Assembly (NCBI RefSeq): GCF_946478885.1
Contig: NZ_CAMLDX010000057.1
Span: 1 to 22,487 of the forward strand
DNA from: an uncultured Bacillus sp.
Lineage (GTDB): Bacteria > Bacillota > Bacilli > Bacillales_B > DSM-18226
Length of the DNA stretch: 22,487 bases
Reading direction: 5' to 3'
Below, in pieces: positions 1 through 8,074 of this stretch. Under the pieces are notes generated by a model. The model did not search any database. It saw nothing but the letters and a program-made list of their open reading frames with translations, and was not told the origin of the DNA. Numbering within the stretch: position 1 is the stretch's first letter; every line of letters begins with the position of its first letter. A program made the position numbers and the translations under genes.

Positions 1-17
1 CACCAATTCACTCTACC

Positions 18-86
18 TTATTTCATGATACCATTATTTTTGTTTAGTGCAAAGATCAATTCGTATTCTTCAGTATTATAGTCCAT
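18..86 (-). CDS. Possible 22-residue ORF or gene remnant
   Basis: A short frame reads MDYNTEEYELIFALNKNNGI then MK before a TAA. An AAAGGA motif lies about 7 bases before the ATG, so it could be translated. The string YELIFALNKNNG faintly recalls the first helix of winged-helix antitoxin-type N-termini, but the frame ends at once, so this may be a truncated remnant. A GTG preceded by AAGG at 9-11 might begin another gene that leaves the window. Bases 1-168 hold no other recognisable gene. Confidence 0.15.
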   Translation of the reverse strand: MDYNTEEYELIFALNKNNGIMK

Positions 87-98
87 ACAAATATCCTT

Positions 99-176
99 TT
101 ATGCATCTGTAAGATTAATTTTTTCCAAAAAATAATAGTTATAATCATCTGTTTCCAGCTTTATTTCTTTATTCAT
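99..176 (-). CDS. Possible 25-residue ORF overlapping the alr stop
   Basis: A short frame reads [20 protein letters not shown] and ends in NLTDA. Its ATG lies inside the last codons of alr, so the two overlap by 8 bases. No clear ribosome binding site precedes it. The composition is protein-like (acidic, aromatic), but it matches no family I recognise. It could be chance, a coupled microprotein or the N-terminal remnant of a longer gene. Confidence 0.15.
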   Translation of the reverse strand: MNKEIKLETDDYNYYFLEKINLTDA

Positions 177-1332
177 TGGAAAAAGCCAGTCCATTTATAA
201 CATCTGTGATCTGTCCATCCTGAATATAAACACGAGGAATTCGGTTGGACATCATACAGGTAACTTCATAGTTAATCGTATCCAGTTTTTGTGCGATTTC
301 ATTAACCGAAATAAATTCTTTTCCTTGCCGTCCAATAAGGGTTGCAACCGTTCCGACAGGGTAATGCCTTGGTAATCGAATCATCATTTGATCCATGCAT
401 ATTCGGCCCACAATCGGCACTCTCTTTCCATCAACTAGAACCTCTTGTCCCTTTAATTTTCTAATCCAACCGTCAGCATAGCCAATCGGCAGAGTAGCAA
501 TCCACTCATCTCCCGTCGCCTCATACACAGCGCCATAGCTTACATGATCTCCTGAATGAATCTGTTTTATATGAACAATCTTCGTATGCAGGGAAAACGC
601 TTCTCTTAACGGAAATGGCAGTAGCGACTCGATTTCAAGCGACGGAGTCAGTCCGTACATGGCAATTCCCATCCGAACTCCATTGAAATAATTCTCTGGG
701 AAGCGTAGCGCGGAGGCTGAATTACTGCAATGAATCAGCTTGGGATGTTCTTTCAGATTTCCTATCATCTCTTTAAAAATCCGGCTTTGCTGCTGATAAT
801 AAGTTAGATCCAGTTCATCCGCTGTGGCGAAGTGGGTAAAAATCCCCTCAAATATAAGCATTGGATTTTCGTCGATCAATCGTTCTGTTTCCTGTAGTTC
901 TTGTATCGTTCGGACACCAATACGGCCCATTCCCGTATCAACCTTTACATGAACTCGAACAGGATTCGGCAATGTTACCTGTTCATTTACATAGCGCAGC
1001 CAATCCGCTTGAAAGACGGTTAGCGTTATGTCATATTGAGCGGCTGTTGCAATATCCTCGGGACGACTGGATCCAAGAACAAGAATCGGGGTCTCAATCC
1101 CTTTTTTTCTTAATAAAATAGCTTCATCAATTAAAGCAACAGCCAAATAAGAAGCACCTGCACGCACCGCAGTTCTTGCCGTCTGTACATCGCCATGCCC
1201 ATATCCATTGGCCTTGACCACCGCAAACAGTGTCACACTCTCCGGCAATAACTTCTTTAAAGACTGTACATTATAGAAAATATGATCCAAGTTAATTTCT
1301 GCCCACGTATCCCGATAATACGGCTGTTCCAT
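169..1332 (-). CDS. alr: Alanine racemase
   Basis: This PLP-dependent enzyme interconverts L- and D-alanine and supplies D-Ala for peptidoglycan. The protein has 387 residues, close to the usual 385-390. The PLP lysine lies in [12 protein letters not shown] (Lys40), the second catalytic base is Tyr266 in [10 protein letters not shown], and the C-terminal barrel carries [13 protein letters not shown]. The frame stays open upstream for 49 codons, but I place the start at [13 protein letters not shown] because that is where family homology begins and because AAGGAGTG lies 10 bases before this ATG. It has its own sigma-A promoter (1538-1566) and lies downstream of the ydcC terminator, so it is probably transcribed separately. 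The order acpS-ydcC-alr matches Bacillus subtilis, but the mazE/mazF pair that follows alr there is not seen in the 168 bases left. Confidence 0.97.
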   Translation of the reverse strand: MEQPYYRDTWAEINLDHIFYNVQSLKKLLPESVTLFAVVKANGYGHGDVQTARTAVRAGASYLAVALIDEAILLRKKGIETPILVLGSSRPEDIATAAQYDITLTVFQADWLRYVNEQVTLPNPVRVHVKVDTGMGRIGVRTIQELQETERLIDENPMLIFEGIFTHFATADELDLTYYQQQSRIFKEMIGNLKEHPKLIHCSNSASALRFPENYFNGVRMGIAMYGLTPSLEIESLLPFPLREAFSLHTKIVHIKQIHSGDHVSYGAVYEATGDEWIATLPIGYADGWIRKLKGQEVLVDGKRVPIVGRICMDQMMIRLPRHYPVGTVATLIGRQGKEFISVNEIAQKLDTINYEVTCMMSNRIPRVYIQDGQITDVINGLAFSNE

Positions 1333-1537
1333 TTTGAAAAAACACTCCTTAATTTGCAAAGCGTAAGTCATCCGCCGATCGACGAAAAGCATAAGACGAT
1401 CCGGCCATGGAGGTTGTTTACCCTCCCTTGACAGATTGCTTATAGCCTTAAGCGGATGTGCCTGCCAGACACTTATCAATACGAAGAGAAACTTCCTCTG
1501 TTTTCACAAACAACGTCTGCTTCCACTTTCTTAGTTG

Positions 1538-1566
1538 ATTATCGGACTCTTAAGGAAGCTTGTCAA
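1538..1566 (-). promoter_or_regulatory. Sigma-A promoter of alr
   Basis: On the minus strand TTGACA (rc of 1561-1566) is separated by exactly 17 bases from GATAAT (rc of 1538-1543). This is a near-consensus housekeeping promoter between the ydcC terminator and alr. It implies a leader of roughly 195-200 bases before the alr ATG. Confidence 0.8.
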
Positions 1567-1590
1567 ATATGTTTTTGAGTAAATTCCTCA

Positions 1591-1623
1591 CAAAAAACAG
1601 GCTCAACCATTTGCGAGCCTGTT
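1591..1623 (-). terminator. Rho-independent terminator of ydcC
   Basis: A 9-base-pair stem AACAGGCTC/GAGCCTGTT (1596-1604 with 1615-1623) with a 10-base loop is followed on the minus strand by a run of T. It lies about 110 bases downstream of the ydcC stop and just upstream of the alr promoter. Confidence 0.85.
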
Positions 1624-1735
1624 AGATTCTCATTATTGGATCCATCCTTATCCGATCAGCCTGCAACTTCGTTATGTGCCGTGATGCAACTGGCGTGATC
1701 CCTGACAACTCCATTTTTTTAATTGCCCTGCTTTG

Positions 1736-2746
1736 TTATTTAACGGCCTCAGCCTGGACAGTTTGGGAAATTCCAATCATTTCCTCCGGTGTTAAATCAT
1801 TGGAGGCAATCATATAATCTACACCTTCATAGGTCCAGGTTAGGCTGTTATCTGTGACAGCACCGATAGTGAAGCCGAGATCAACCAATTCTCCGGTCAT
1901 CACCATCGGACCGGCTGTAGCAGGCAGTACTTCTGTTTTTTCTTGTACCAATGTAAAGGATTTTTCACCCTCATAAGTGAGGACAACACGCTTTCCATCC
2001 TCGATTTTTACTTCCTTTTCGCTCTTCAGACTTGCCCCGACTGTTTCTTCCGGATATTTAACTGTAAACGATTCTTTTTCCAATTCAGCCATCACCGTTT
2101 TATCCAACTGAGCGCCTGTCATATTTTTCTGCATATCAAAGTCTTTTTTATCAAAGTTTGCATTGAAATTCATATCAGAAAACTTGACCGTGACCAATAC
2201 CTTTCGATCCGTATCCATCACCTTCACACTGACCGGAGAGAGATCCTTCTTATTCAAGGCAATCTCTTGATTTGGGAGCATTCGATTATTTTGATACCGG
2301 GTCTTCGTTTCAAATACATAATGATCCTTTGTTGAGGTGAATTTTGCTTCTTTATCTTCAATGATGTCCATTGCGAGTGATTCAAATAAATAGGCCTGAC
2401 TGCTATTTTGCGGCCAATCACTTTGGAATTTAAAGCTCTTATTTAACGCAGGTGTTAAAACAAATACACCTTCTTCATTACGCAAAATCATCTGACTTTG
2501 ATCCTTTTGTGCATTTTTCAAATCAACCCGATAGAAATCAGGCTTTTTGTGCCAAATTTCCACGTCATACGTATGCGGCTCCGATCCCATCTGCAGTGTC
2601 ATTTTCGCTTTCACCTTATATCCTGCCAGCTTATCTAGCTTCCCTTCCAGTGTCTTTACAACGTCTGTTTGAGATTTTTCCCCGCATGCTGATAATAAAA
2701 GAACAGCCAGAAGCAGTACCAGAAGCATGAATAACCTTTTCTTCAT
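1736..2746 (-). CDS. ydcC: LolA/YdcC-like sporulation-associated lipoprotein
   Basis: This is a predicted membrane-anchored lipoprotein of 336 residues, similar in layout to B. subtilis YdcC and the LolA-like fold family. The N-terminus is MKKRLF, then a leucine-rich hydrophobic stretch ending in the lipobox LLSAC with Cys21 as the lipidated residue. The mature part begins GEKSQTDVVKTLEGKLDKL and is hydrophilic and beta-rich, with repeated VDLKN, FVLTPALNKSF and VLVTVKF strands typical of a lipid-binding LolA half-barrel. The frame is open further upstream, but the start at MKKRLF is set by the signal peptide and by AAGGGG upstream. A sigma-E-type promoter at 2930-2959 suggests mother-cell expression during sporulation. 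The exact substrate is unknown. In B. subtilis the gene also lies between acpS and alr. Confidence 0.88.
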   Translation of the reverse strand: MKKRLFMLLVLLLAVLLLSACGEKSQTDVVKTLEGKLDKLAGYKVKAKMTLQMGSEPHTYDVEIWHKKPDFYRVDLKNAQKDQSQMILRNEEGVFVLTPALNKSFKFQSDWPQNSSQAYLFESLAMDIIEDKEAKFTSTKDHYVFETKTRYQNNRMLPNQEIALNKKDLSPVSVKVMDTDRKVLVTVKFSDMNFNANFDKKDFDMQKNMTGAQLDKTVMAELEKESFTVKYPEETVGASLKSEKEVKIEDGKRVVLTYEGEKSFTLVQEKTEVLPATAGPMVMTGELVDLGFTIGAVTDNSLTWTYEGVDYMIASNDLTPEEMIGISQTVQAEAVK

Positions 2747-2790
2747 TCCTTCAACCCCTTTAGTCTCATTAATCCGTAGAAGGAGAGTTT

Positions 2791-2851
2791 GAAAAGCGCA
2801 AGCGCCCTGCCCGTTCATCTCTTCTTTACAGGCGCTGACAGCTAGACAAGG
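2791..2851 (-). repeat. Possible dispersed intergenic repeat (remnant)
   Basis: On the minus strand the segment starts CTTGTCTAGCTGTCAGCGCC and ends GGCGCTTGCGCTTTTC. AGCGCC (2801-2806) and GGCGCT (2831-2836) form an inverted pair around a short AT-richer centre. From memory, these two ends resemble a palindromic intergenic element common in Bacillaceae genomes. The centre here is short, so it may be an internally deleted copy. No second copy is visible in the window, so repeat status rests on recall. Confidence 0.4.
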
Positions 2852-2929
2852 AAAAAGCAGGCGGGATGTATCATCGAACCGATGCACCATGTTCAAGCTG
2901 CCTGGTCTTGTCTCTCCTATTGCACTATG

Positions 2930-2959
2930 AATATATGAGACAACCACCTATAATATGAC
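2930..2959 (-). promoter_or_regulatory. Candidate sigma-E promoter of ydcC
   Basis: The minus strand reads GTCATATT (rc of 2952-2959), 14 bases, then CATATATT (rc of 2930-2937). The published sigma-E pattern is close to TCATATT, 14 bases, CATACAnT. Both the -35 and the spacing match, and the -10 differs at one or two bases. The leader to the ydcC ATG would be about 175 bases. Confidence 0.6.
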
Positions 2960-3103
2960 GAACCGAAGAAACCGTTTTGATTATTTTCAAAAAAAACAAG
3001 ACCGACCATCAAAAACAGCCGATACTCATTTTTTCGATAGCAGCAGAGATTTAGCTCCCCATCTCTGACAAAATAGAGATCATGACAAGGGATGCTGCTT
3101 ACA

Positions 3104-3457
3104 TTAAATTTTTTCAATAATGACCTGTGCTGCGGCATATTCCGAACTATGTGTGATCGATAGATGCACACCCTCCTGTAAAGGTTTTGTAATCAATGGC
3201 TTCCCCTTTTCATCATATTCAATCTGGATATCCAAGAACGAAAGCTGGTTACCAATCCCGGTTCCATATGCTTTCGCAAATGCCTCCTTAGCAGCGAATC
3301 TGCCTGCTAAAAACTCGGTCTGTCTTATTCCCGCTAACTGTTCATACGTCTCTTTCTCATATGAAGTAAGAATCCGATCAACAAATCTCTTCTGACGGGC
3401 ACTTATTTGACTAATCCGTTCTAATTCCACAATATCTATACCGGTGCCAATTATCAT
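3104..3457 (-). CDS. acpS: Holo-[acyl-carrier-protein] synthase
   Basis: AcpS transfers 4'-phosphopantetheine from CoA to the conserved serine of apo-ACP and so activates fatty acid synthesis. At 117 residues it has the normal trimeric AcpS length. The N-terminus [15 protein letters not shown] carries the metal-binding Asp8, and [15 protein letters not shown] sequence (here [18 protein letters not shown]) carries the second metal ligand Glu58. The C-terminal [18 protein letters not shown] is the usual last strand. AAAGGAGG lies 9 bases before the ATG. It is divergent from the rhomboid gene and probably uses an extended -10 promoter near 3510-3518. Confidence 0.97.
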   Translation of the reverse strand: MIIGTGIDIVELERISQISARQKRFVDRILTSYEKETYEQLAGIRQTEFLAGRFAAKEAFAKAYGTGIGNQLSFLDIQIEYDEKGKPLITKPLQEGVHLSITHSSEYAAAQVIIEKI

Positions 3458-3509
3458 GCTAAAAAACCTCCTTTTCCTTTAGTTCCGCTATGTATGGCTT
3501 TTAACTGAA

Positions 3510-3518
3510 ATTTTAGCA
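3510..3518 (-). promoter_or_regulatory. Extended -10 promoter of acpS
   Basis: On the minus strand TGC is followed by TAAAAT, an extended -10 element about 53 bases before the acpS ATG. The nearest -35-like string is poor, which extended -10 promoters tolerate. Confidence 0.4.
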
Positions 3519-3555
3519 TATAAATGGGGAAACAACCTATACTTGTACGATGCTG

Positions 3556-3564
3556 TGATATGAT
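3556..3564 (+). promoter_or_regulatory. Extended -10 promoter of the rhomboid gene
   Basis: TGA followed by TATGAT forms an extended -10 element about 35 bases before the TTG start at 3598. No good -35 is seen. It is the only promoter-like element ahead of the single plus-strand gene. Confidence 0.4.
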
Positions 3565-3597
3565 AGGTGTACGTCATTTTATGGGAGGTCTCACAAT

Positions 3598-4185
3598 TTG
3601 TTCACGAGAACGGAGAGCTTTAAAGAATTTATCAGATATTATCCTGTTATATCGACCATTCTTCTAGTTCATATTATCCTATTTTTATTAACGGAATTGC
3701 CGATCTTTCCAAATAAATTGTTTTTCGAGCTATTTTCAGGAGTTAATCTGTATATTATGCAGGGAGAAGTTTGGCGGCTGGTCACACCTATTTTTATGCA
3801 TAGTGGGTTCTCTCATTTTCTATTCAACAGCTTTTCCCTCGTGATCTTTGGTCCGGCTTTAGAAAAAATGATCGGCTCCTTCCGGTTTACATTCGTCTAT
3901 CTGATTACCGGAATTTCAGCCAACATAGCCACACTCCTGTTAGAGCCGCTTACTTATTCACACGTTGGATCCAGCGGGGCTATCTTTGGAATTTTCGGCT
4001 ACTACATCAGCATTTTGGTCCTGCAAAGACATCATATAACAAAGGATAACAAGCAGCTTCTGATCACCATCACGGTTCTTAGTATCATCATGACCTTCAT
4101 ACAGCCCAATATCAATGTGACAGCCCATTTATTCGGTCTGATTTCCGGTTTCCTTATCGGTTTTCTTTCCCTACGAAAAAAATAG
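3598..4185 (+). CDS. Rhomboid-family intramembrane serine protease (YdcA-like)
   Basis: A 195-residue membrane protein with about six transmembrane helices and the rhomboid catalytic dyad. Ser126 lies in the GSSGAIFG loop, where GxSG is the family motif, and His177 lies in the last helix, NVTAHLFGLISGF. The conserved HSGFSHFLFN block, with Asn77 near the oxyanion hole, precedes them. The start is TTG at 3598 because GGGAGGT sits about 8 bases before it; the ATG at 3581 is out of frame. It is the only plus-strand gene, divergent from acpS and convergent with ydbT, and shares a bidirectional terminator with the latter. B. subtilis has YdcA at the same place. Its substrates cannot be read from the sequence. 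Confidence 0.92.
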   Translation: MFTRTESFKEFIRYYPVISTILLVHIILFLLTELPIFPNKLFFELFSGVNLYIMQGEVWRLVTPIFMHSGFSHFLFNSFSLVIFGPALEKMIGSFRFTFVYLITGISANIATLLLEPLTYSHVGSSGAIFGIFGYYISILVLQRHHITKDNKQLLITITVLSIIMTFIQPNINVTAHLFGLISGFLIGFLSLRKK

Positions 4186-4247
4186 CACCTGGGAAATGCA
4201 GACTCTATACTTAAGACTGCGTACCGCTACGTTTCTTTCTGAAGTCA

Positions 4248-4285
4248 AAAAAGTCAGATGCCGCTTACGGGTTATCTGACTTTTT
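4248..4285. terminator. Bidirectional terminator between rhomboid gene and ydbT
   Basis: A perfect 12-base-pair stem AAAAAGTCAGAT/ATCTGACTTTTT with an inner CCG/CGG pairing gives a T run on both strands. It lies 62 bases after the rhomboid stop and 5 bases after the ydbT stop, so it can end both convergent transcripts. Confidence 0.9.
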
Positions 4286-4290
4286 CATAT

Positions 4291-5739
4291 TTATCCACTC
4301 ACTTCAGGATTGCGACTGTACCAATGATATATTGCCATACCGTCCTTCGCCTCAATATCATGAACGGTCCCACCGGCGCTGCCTGCCCCTGATAAAATGT
4401 TTGCTTCAACAGAGATAAGTCCCCGCTTTGCCTGAAAAAGATTCTGTTTAATCGATAAGGCCTGGACCTTATTTTTTTTCATCATAACGGTATTCTTGAT
4501 GATTCCTCTATAAGTCAGTGTCAGCTGCAAATCCTCTATACCCCAACCGGCATCTCGGTATTTTAGATAAGCCCAAAGTGCTGCAAGCGGGAGAATCAAG
4601 ACTGATAAATATCCCCACGGTCGTAAAAAGATAAGCGCAGCAAGAACCGCCAAAACAGGAAAGAATAAACCGCGGATCATATAGCGTCTACATGCTCTTT
4701 GCGGAACCGGCTTCACCTCCGGTTTCAAATTATAGTCCGGCAATATAGACTGCAACAAGGCCGGAATGTCTTTCTTTTTCACAATAGGCAGCAACATGAT
4801 AGTTGATTTGGATTCCTTGTCCAACGAGCCCCCGGCACTTTCGACATATACTGTAGCAAGGCGCATGGGCTGTCTGATTAAATTTTCACTGATGCGAATC
4901 CCCTGAATCCGGTTGATTGGAATGGTCATTTGCCTTTTTTCCAGCAGTCCTCTTGAAATAATCAAGTCTCCCTCAGCATTTTTTACAGTAAAATTAGCAT
5001 ATTTCAGCAATGTTCTGATGAAAGCAAGCACCCAGGCAACGAGAAAAACGAGGAGAACTATTATACTGACAAAAGCAACTCCGTTTGCAATAACATGCTG
5101 AAATTCATTGTAAATTTTTTTATATGGAATCATTTCATCAAATTGAAAAACAAATGCAGTAAGTGCAGAGAGAATGACTCCAACCCCGCCGGAGGTGGTT
5201 GCTAATAAAACAAGCTGATTCGGTGTGATTTGATAAAGGTTGTCCTTTTCCTCCTTCAGTTCTTCACCCACTGGAGAAATAGCCTGCCCAATTTTAATAA
5301 GCGACAACGCATCCTGTATCTCTTTTGCCTCTTGTTTCGTAATAGCCGTCAGCTCGGCTTCGGCTTCAGATAAACTGGCAGAACCTGCAGTTTCTATTTT
5401 TACCTTTACTAGGCCGAATGGCCGGTGCAAAAGTCCCTCGGAGAAATCCAGACTTTGAATTCTTTCAAATGGAATATAGCGTTTCTTTTTCACGAAGACG
5501 CCAGATTCAATTCTCAATTCCCCTTCTTCTATGCGGTAGGTGAACCGTATCCATGTTAGGATCCCGGTAAATAACGGAAAGAGGATCGATATTGCTGAAA
5601 CAATAATAAACCACATTTGCCCTCCATCGTCGTTCTTTCCGACAACAAACAGGATAATGAGAGGAAAAATCATTTCTTTTATTTGCTTGAGACAGCTCGT
5701 AACGGCTGAGATAGGATGCAGGCGTTTTTTCTCAGACAT
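4291..5739 (-). CDS. ydbT: PH domain-containing membrane protein YdbT
   Basis: A 482-residue membrane protein of the bacterial PH-like (DUF304/bPH2) family. Two hydrophobic segments near residues 22-36 and 41-64 are followed by a first PH-like domain (YRIEEGELRIESGVFVKKKR, about 65-145). A second hydrophobic pair (about 172-195 and 217-242) precedes a second domain (FTVKNAEGDLIISRGLLEKR, about 245-330), and a third pair (about 355-390) precedes a C-terminal domain with YRGIIKNTVMMKKNKVQ. Its ATG overlaps the ydbS stop by 8 bases, which indicates coupled translation, and YdbS and YdbT probably act together. In B. subtilis the pair has been linked to protection against certain peptide antibiotics (from memory). 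The molecular role is not visible here. Confidence 0.93.
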   Translation of the reverse strand: MSEKKRLHPISAVTSCLKQIKEMIFPLIILFVVGKNDDGGQMWFIIVSAISILFPLFTGILTWIRFTYRIEEGELRIESGVFVKKKRYIPFERIQSLDFSEGLLHRPFGLVKVKIETAGSASLSEAEAELTAITKQEAKEIQDALSLIKIGQAISPVGEELKEEKDNLYQITPNQLVLLATTSGGVGVILSALTAFVFQFDEMIPYKKIYNEFQHVIANGVAFVSIIVLLVFLVAWVLAFIRTLLKYANFTVKNAEGDLIISRGLLEKRQMTIPINRIQGIRISENLIRQPMRLATVYVESAGGSLDKESKSTIMLLPIVKKKDIPALLQSILPDYNLKPEVKPVPQRACRRYMIRGLFFPVLAVLAALIFLRPWGYLSVLILPLAALWAYLKYRDAGWGIEDLQLTLTYRGIIKNTVMMKKNKVQALSIKQNLFQAKRGLISVEANILSGAGSAGGTVHDIEAKDGMAIYHWYSRNPEVSG

Positions 5740-6211
5740 CGTCGTCAGCCACCCTTGCTAGCCTGGATATAAATACCCTCATTTCCTCTGCTTCCTCTAT
5801 ATCTAAAGCGGGAATTTCATGGACAGTCGCAGCGGTAGAGATCGTTACAGAAGCTAAACTGTATTTTCGCAAAATGGGTCCCTGTTTTGTGTCAACATGC
5901 TGTACACGAACCATCGGAACCAGCGTCCTCGTAATAATGAACATTCCGTGTTGAAGTTCAATTTCCTGCTCCCTAACCTCGTACCTCCACCTTTTCCAGC
6001 GCAGCTTTGGGAAAATAAAAACGGAGAAAATAAGCGAACACATAAATAATATGATAGCTGCAGCAATAATCCACACCGGCCATTCAAAGATAATCGTCAA
6101 TGCGATCATTCCCCCTGCCAGAAGGAGGAAAAAGACCGAGGTAATCATTCCGGAAATTTTCCAGACTATCAATGCTCTTTCTGAAATTCTTTTTGTTGGT
6201 TCAGATAACAT
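5732..6211 (-). CDS. ydbS: PH domain-containing membrane protein YdbS
   Basis: A 159-residue protein with two transmembrane helices (about 20-40 and 45-67) followed by one bPH2 domain (WRYEVREQEIELQHGMFIIT, TLVPMVRVQHVDTKQGPILR). That length equals my memory of B. subtilis YdbS. Two adjacent ATGs are possible (6214 and 6211). I choose 6211 because AGGGGG is then 6 bases away instead of 3. The frame is open 20 codons further upstream, but that part has no RBS. It overlaps ydbT by 8 bases and forms a two-gene unit with it. Confidence 0.92.
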   Translation of the reverse strand: MLSEPTKRISERALIVWKISGMITSVFFLLLAGGMIALTIIFEWPVWIIAAAIILFMCSLIFSVFIFPKLRWKRWRYEVREQEIELQHGMFIITRTLVPMVRVQHVDTKQGPILRKYSLASVTISTAATVHEIPALDIEEAEEMRVFISRLARVADDDV

Positions 6212-6595
6212 CATGCACCCCCTGGTTTCATCTAAAAATCTATTTGTTATATGTACGTAATTCGTTTTCACCTGGTTTCAATATTTATGCATTTTTCGAC
6301 AAAAATTGTTGTGAATCCCATAATATGAAAGAATGCACGGGACAAGCCCCGTGCATTTACGTCAAGGATAAAAGATGTTAGATTATGAGTTTAAACGAGT
6401 GTCCAGCTTCAGACGCCTCTTCAGCGGTGTATTCCATCCTCCCTTTTTGTGTAAGTCAACACGAAAAAAACTATCGTGCCGGTCGTGTTTTCTTATTCCG
6501 GGTGAAACAGCGGCTACCTCTCTCAACCCTTTGCTTATTGTTGAGAACCGCACATTGGATATTCGTCGCTGAACAGGGCATTTCTGCTTTGTCTA
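6212..6595. other. Intergenic region between cshA and ydbS
   Basis: This 384-base gap contains a strong hairpin at 6332-6357 and a weaker one at 6521-6546 (TCTCAAC/GTTGAGA). A plus-strand frame from 6375, MLDYEFKRVSSFRRLFSGVF and onward, has an AAGGA before it, but its composition is not protein-like and I do not call it. I see no clear sigma-A promoter for ydbS, so read-through from cshA remains possible. Confidence 0.5.
6332..6357 (-). terminator. Hairpin between cshA and ydbS (possible terminator)
   Basis: A perfect 10-base-pair stem AATGCACGGG/CCCGTGCATT closes a 6-base loop. On the minus strand it is followed by CTTTCATATTAT, which is only partly T-rich, so it may be a weak terminator for cshA read-through or a leader structure of ydbS. 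Confidence 0.45.
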
Positions 6596-8074
6596 TTATC
6601 TGTAGCTGTTAGATTTGGATTTATATTGCGTATTATTCGGTCGTTTTCCGCCATGGCCATGGCTTTGACCTTGACGTGATTTCATCGGTGTTCTCTTCCG
6701 ACTATGGGAATCATAGCCGCGTTTACGGTCATCCGATCTGTGATCCCGTTTAGACGGAAGCGGTTTTTCCTCTGTTAAGACAACCGGTGTTGTATCCGGT
6801 TCTTTTGTCAGCATTTTTAACACAGCCGCTACAACAGTTGGCGCATCGTGATCCGTTAATAGTTCATCTGCAAGTTGTTTATAATACTGAAGATTATTCG
6901 AGTCAATGGTTTGCACGATCTTTTCCATTGCTGCCCTTTGTTGACCTTCTAAAGCTTCATCCAAAGTTGGCGGCTGCATCCGCTCCATTTTCCTTCTAGT
7001 TGTTCTTTCCACAACGTGTAGATAGGATTTTTCGCGCGGTGTAATAAAGGTCATTGCAACGCCTCTTTTTCCGGCACGGCCAGTACGGCCAATCCGATGC
7101 ACATAGCTTTCAGGATCCTGTGGAATATCAAAATTATAGACATGGGTAACGCCGGAAATATCAAGTCCGCGTGCCGCAACATCCGTTGCAACAAGGACAT
7201 CGATTGAACCTTCCTTAAACTTGCGCAGAACGGATAAACGTTTAGCCTGACTTAAATCTCCATGAATGCCTTCCGCCATATATCCACGCAAATTAAGCGC
7301 CTCAGAAAGCTCATCCACCCGTCTTTTTGTACGTCCGAAAACGATGGCAAGTTCCGGTGATTGGATATCAAGCAGTCTTGTTAGAATATCAAATTTATTT
7401 TTTTCTTGAATCTCTAAGTAATACTGATCGATCGACGGAACGGTCACTTCCTTCGTTTTTATCCGGACAACCTGTGGTTCTTTCATAAATCTTTCAGCCA
7501 TTCGCTGAATAGGGGCAGGCATTGTTGCTGAGAACAGCAGGGTTTGATGATCTTCCGAAATTTGTGCTAGGATCGCTTCAATATCCTCAATGAATCCCAT
7601 ATTCAACATTTCGTCTGCTTCATCTAGTACAGCTGTATGCACATGGTCGAGACGAATGGTTTTTCTATTGATATGATCAAGCAAACGACCTGGTGTTCCG
7701 ACAATAATTTGCGGACGGTTTTTCAAAGCACGGATTTGACGGTTGATGTCCTGTCCACCATAGATTGCTAACACGCGCGCTCTTTTTCCGTAGCCGATTT
7801 TGTAAAGCTCTTCAGAAACCTGGATGGCAAGTTCACGTGTCGGAGCAATGACGATCCCTTGGATAACATCCTTTTCCTTATCAATTTTATCAATCATCGG
7901 AACGCCAAACGCAGTGGTTTTTCCGGTACCTGTCTGCGCCTGACCAATTAAATCCTTGTTTTCAAGACTAAGTGGAATGGTCTCAGCTTGAATAGGCGTC
8001 GCCTCTTCAAAACCCATTCTTTTCAATGACTTCATCGTAGCAGTACTAATTCCTAATTCTTCAAATTTTGTCAA
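6596..8074 (-). CDS. cshA: DEAD-box RNA helicase CshA
   Basis: An ATP-dependent RNA helicase used in ribosome assembly, cold adaptation and RNA decay. It has 492 residues from the chosen start, near the B. subtilis length. Motifs run in order: Q motif in [15 protein letters not shown], motif I AQTGTGKT (about 46-53), PTRELA, GG, TPGR, DEAD (151-154), SAT (182-184), then helicase C with DVAARGLDI and [13 protein letters not shown]. The C-terminus is a basic, disordered RNA-binding tail rich in R, K, S and H. The start is uncertain: TTG at 8074 gives [10 protein letters not shown] with AGAAGGAG 10 bases away, whereas ATG at 8083 has that RBS only 1 base away and ATG at 8098 lies upstream of it. 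In Bacillus the gene lies next to murF and ydbST, as here. Confidence 0.95.
   Translation of the reverse strand: MTKFEELGISTATMKSLKRMGFEEATPIQAETIPLSLENKDLIGQAQTGTGKTTAFGVPMIDKIDKEKDVIQGIVIAPTRELAIQVSEELYKIGYGKRARVLAIYGGQDINRQIRALKNRPQIIVGTPGRLLDHINRKTIRLDHVHTAVLDEADEMLNMGFIEDIEAILAQISEDHQTLLFSATMPAPIQRMAERFMKEPQVVRIKTKEVTVPSIDQYYLEIQEKNKFDILTRLLDIQSPELAIVFGRTKRRVDELSEALNLRGYMAEGIHGDLSQAKRLSVLRKFKEGSIDVLVATDVAARGLDISGVTHVYNFDIPQDPESYVHRIGRTGRAGKRGVAMTFITPREKSYLHVVERTTRRKMERMQPPTLDEALEGQQRAAMEKIVQTIDSNNLQYYKQLADELLTDHDAPTVVAAVLKMLTKEPDTTPVVLTEEKPLPSKRDHRSDDRKRGYDSHSRKRTPMKSRQGQSHGHGGKRPNNTQYKSKSNSYR

Larger units (their letters stand above)
1333..1735. other. Intergenic region between ydcC and alr
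   Basis: This 403-base gap holds the ydcC terminator (1591-1623), the alr promoter (1538-1566) and a long alr leader. The leader contains a small GGAGG/CCTCC hairpin around 1410-1427 but no recognised riboswitch. The open frame that extends alr upstream through this leader lacks a start site with a good RBS and is not conserved sequence of the family. Confidence 0.6.
2747..3103. other. Intergenic region between acpS and ydcC
   Basis: This 357-base gap holds the candidate sigma-E promoter (2930-2959), a possible dispersed repeat (2791-2851) in the ydcC leader, and near acpS a 7-base-pair hairpin CAGAGAT/ATCTCTG (3044-3067) with no T run after it. An 84-codon frame crosses from acpS into this gap, but it has no RBS and reads like an out-of-frame shadow. 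Confidence 0.6.

Noticed and set aside
1333..1479. N-terminal extension of alanine racemase by 49 codons
   Set aside because: No RBS at the upstream start, no family similarity, and a good RBS directly before [10 protein letters not shown].
2917..3171. 84-codon minus-strand frame downstream of acpS
   Set aside because: It starts inside acpS in another frame, has no RBS and crosses the candidate sigma-E promoter; it looks like a chance frame.
3525..3555. ECF-type (sigma-W-like) promoter before the rhomboid gene
   Set aside because: GGAAAC and CGAT are present, but spacing and -10 sequence do not fit; an extended -10 element explains the start better.
6375..6612. Two plus-strand frames of 65-75 codons between ydbS and cshA
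   Set aside because: One has an AAGGA before its ATG, but the composition (many S, R, C, F) is not protein-like, they overlap each other and one enters cshA.
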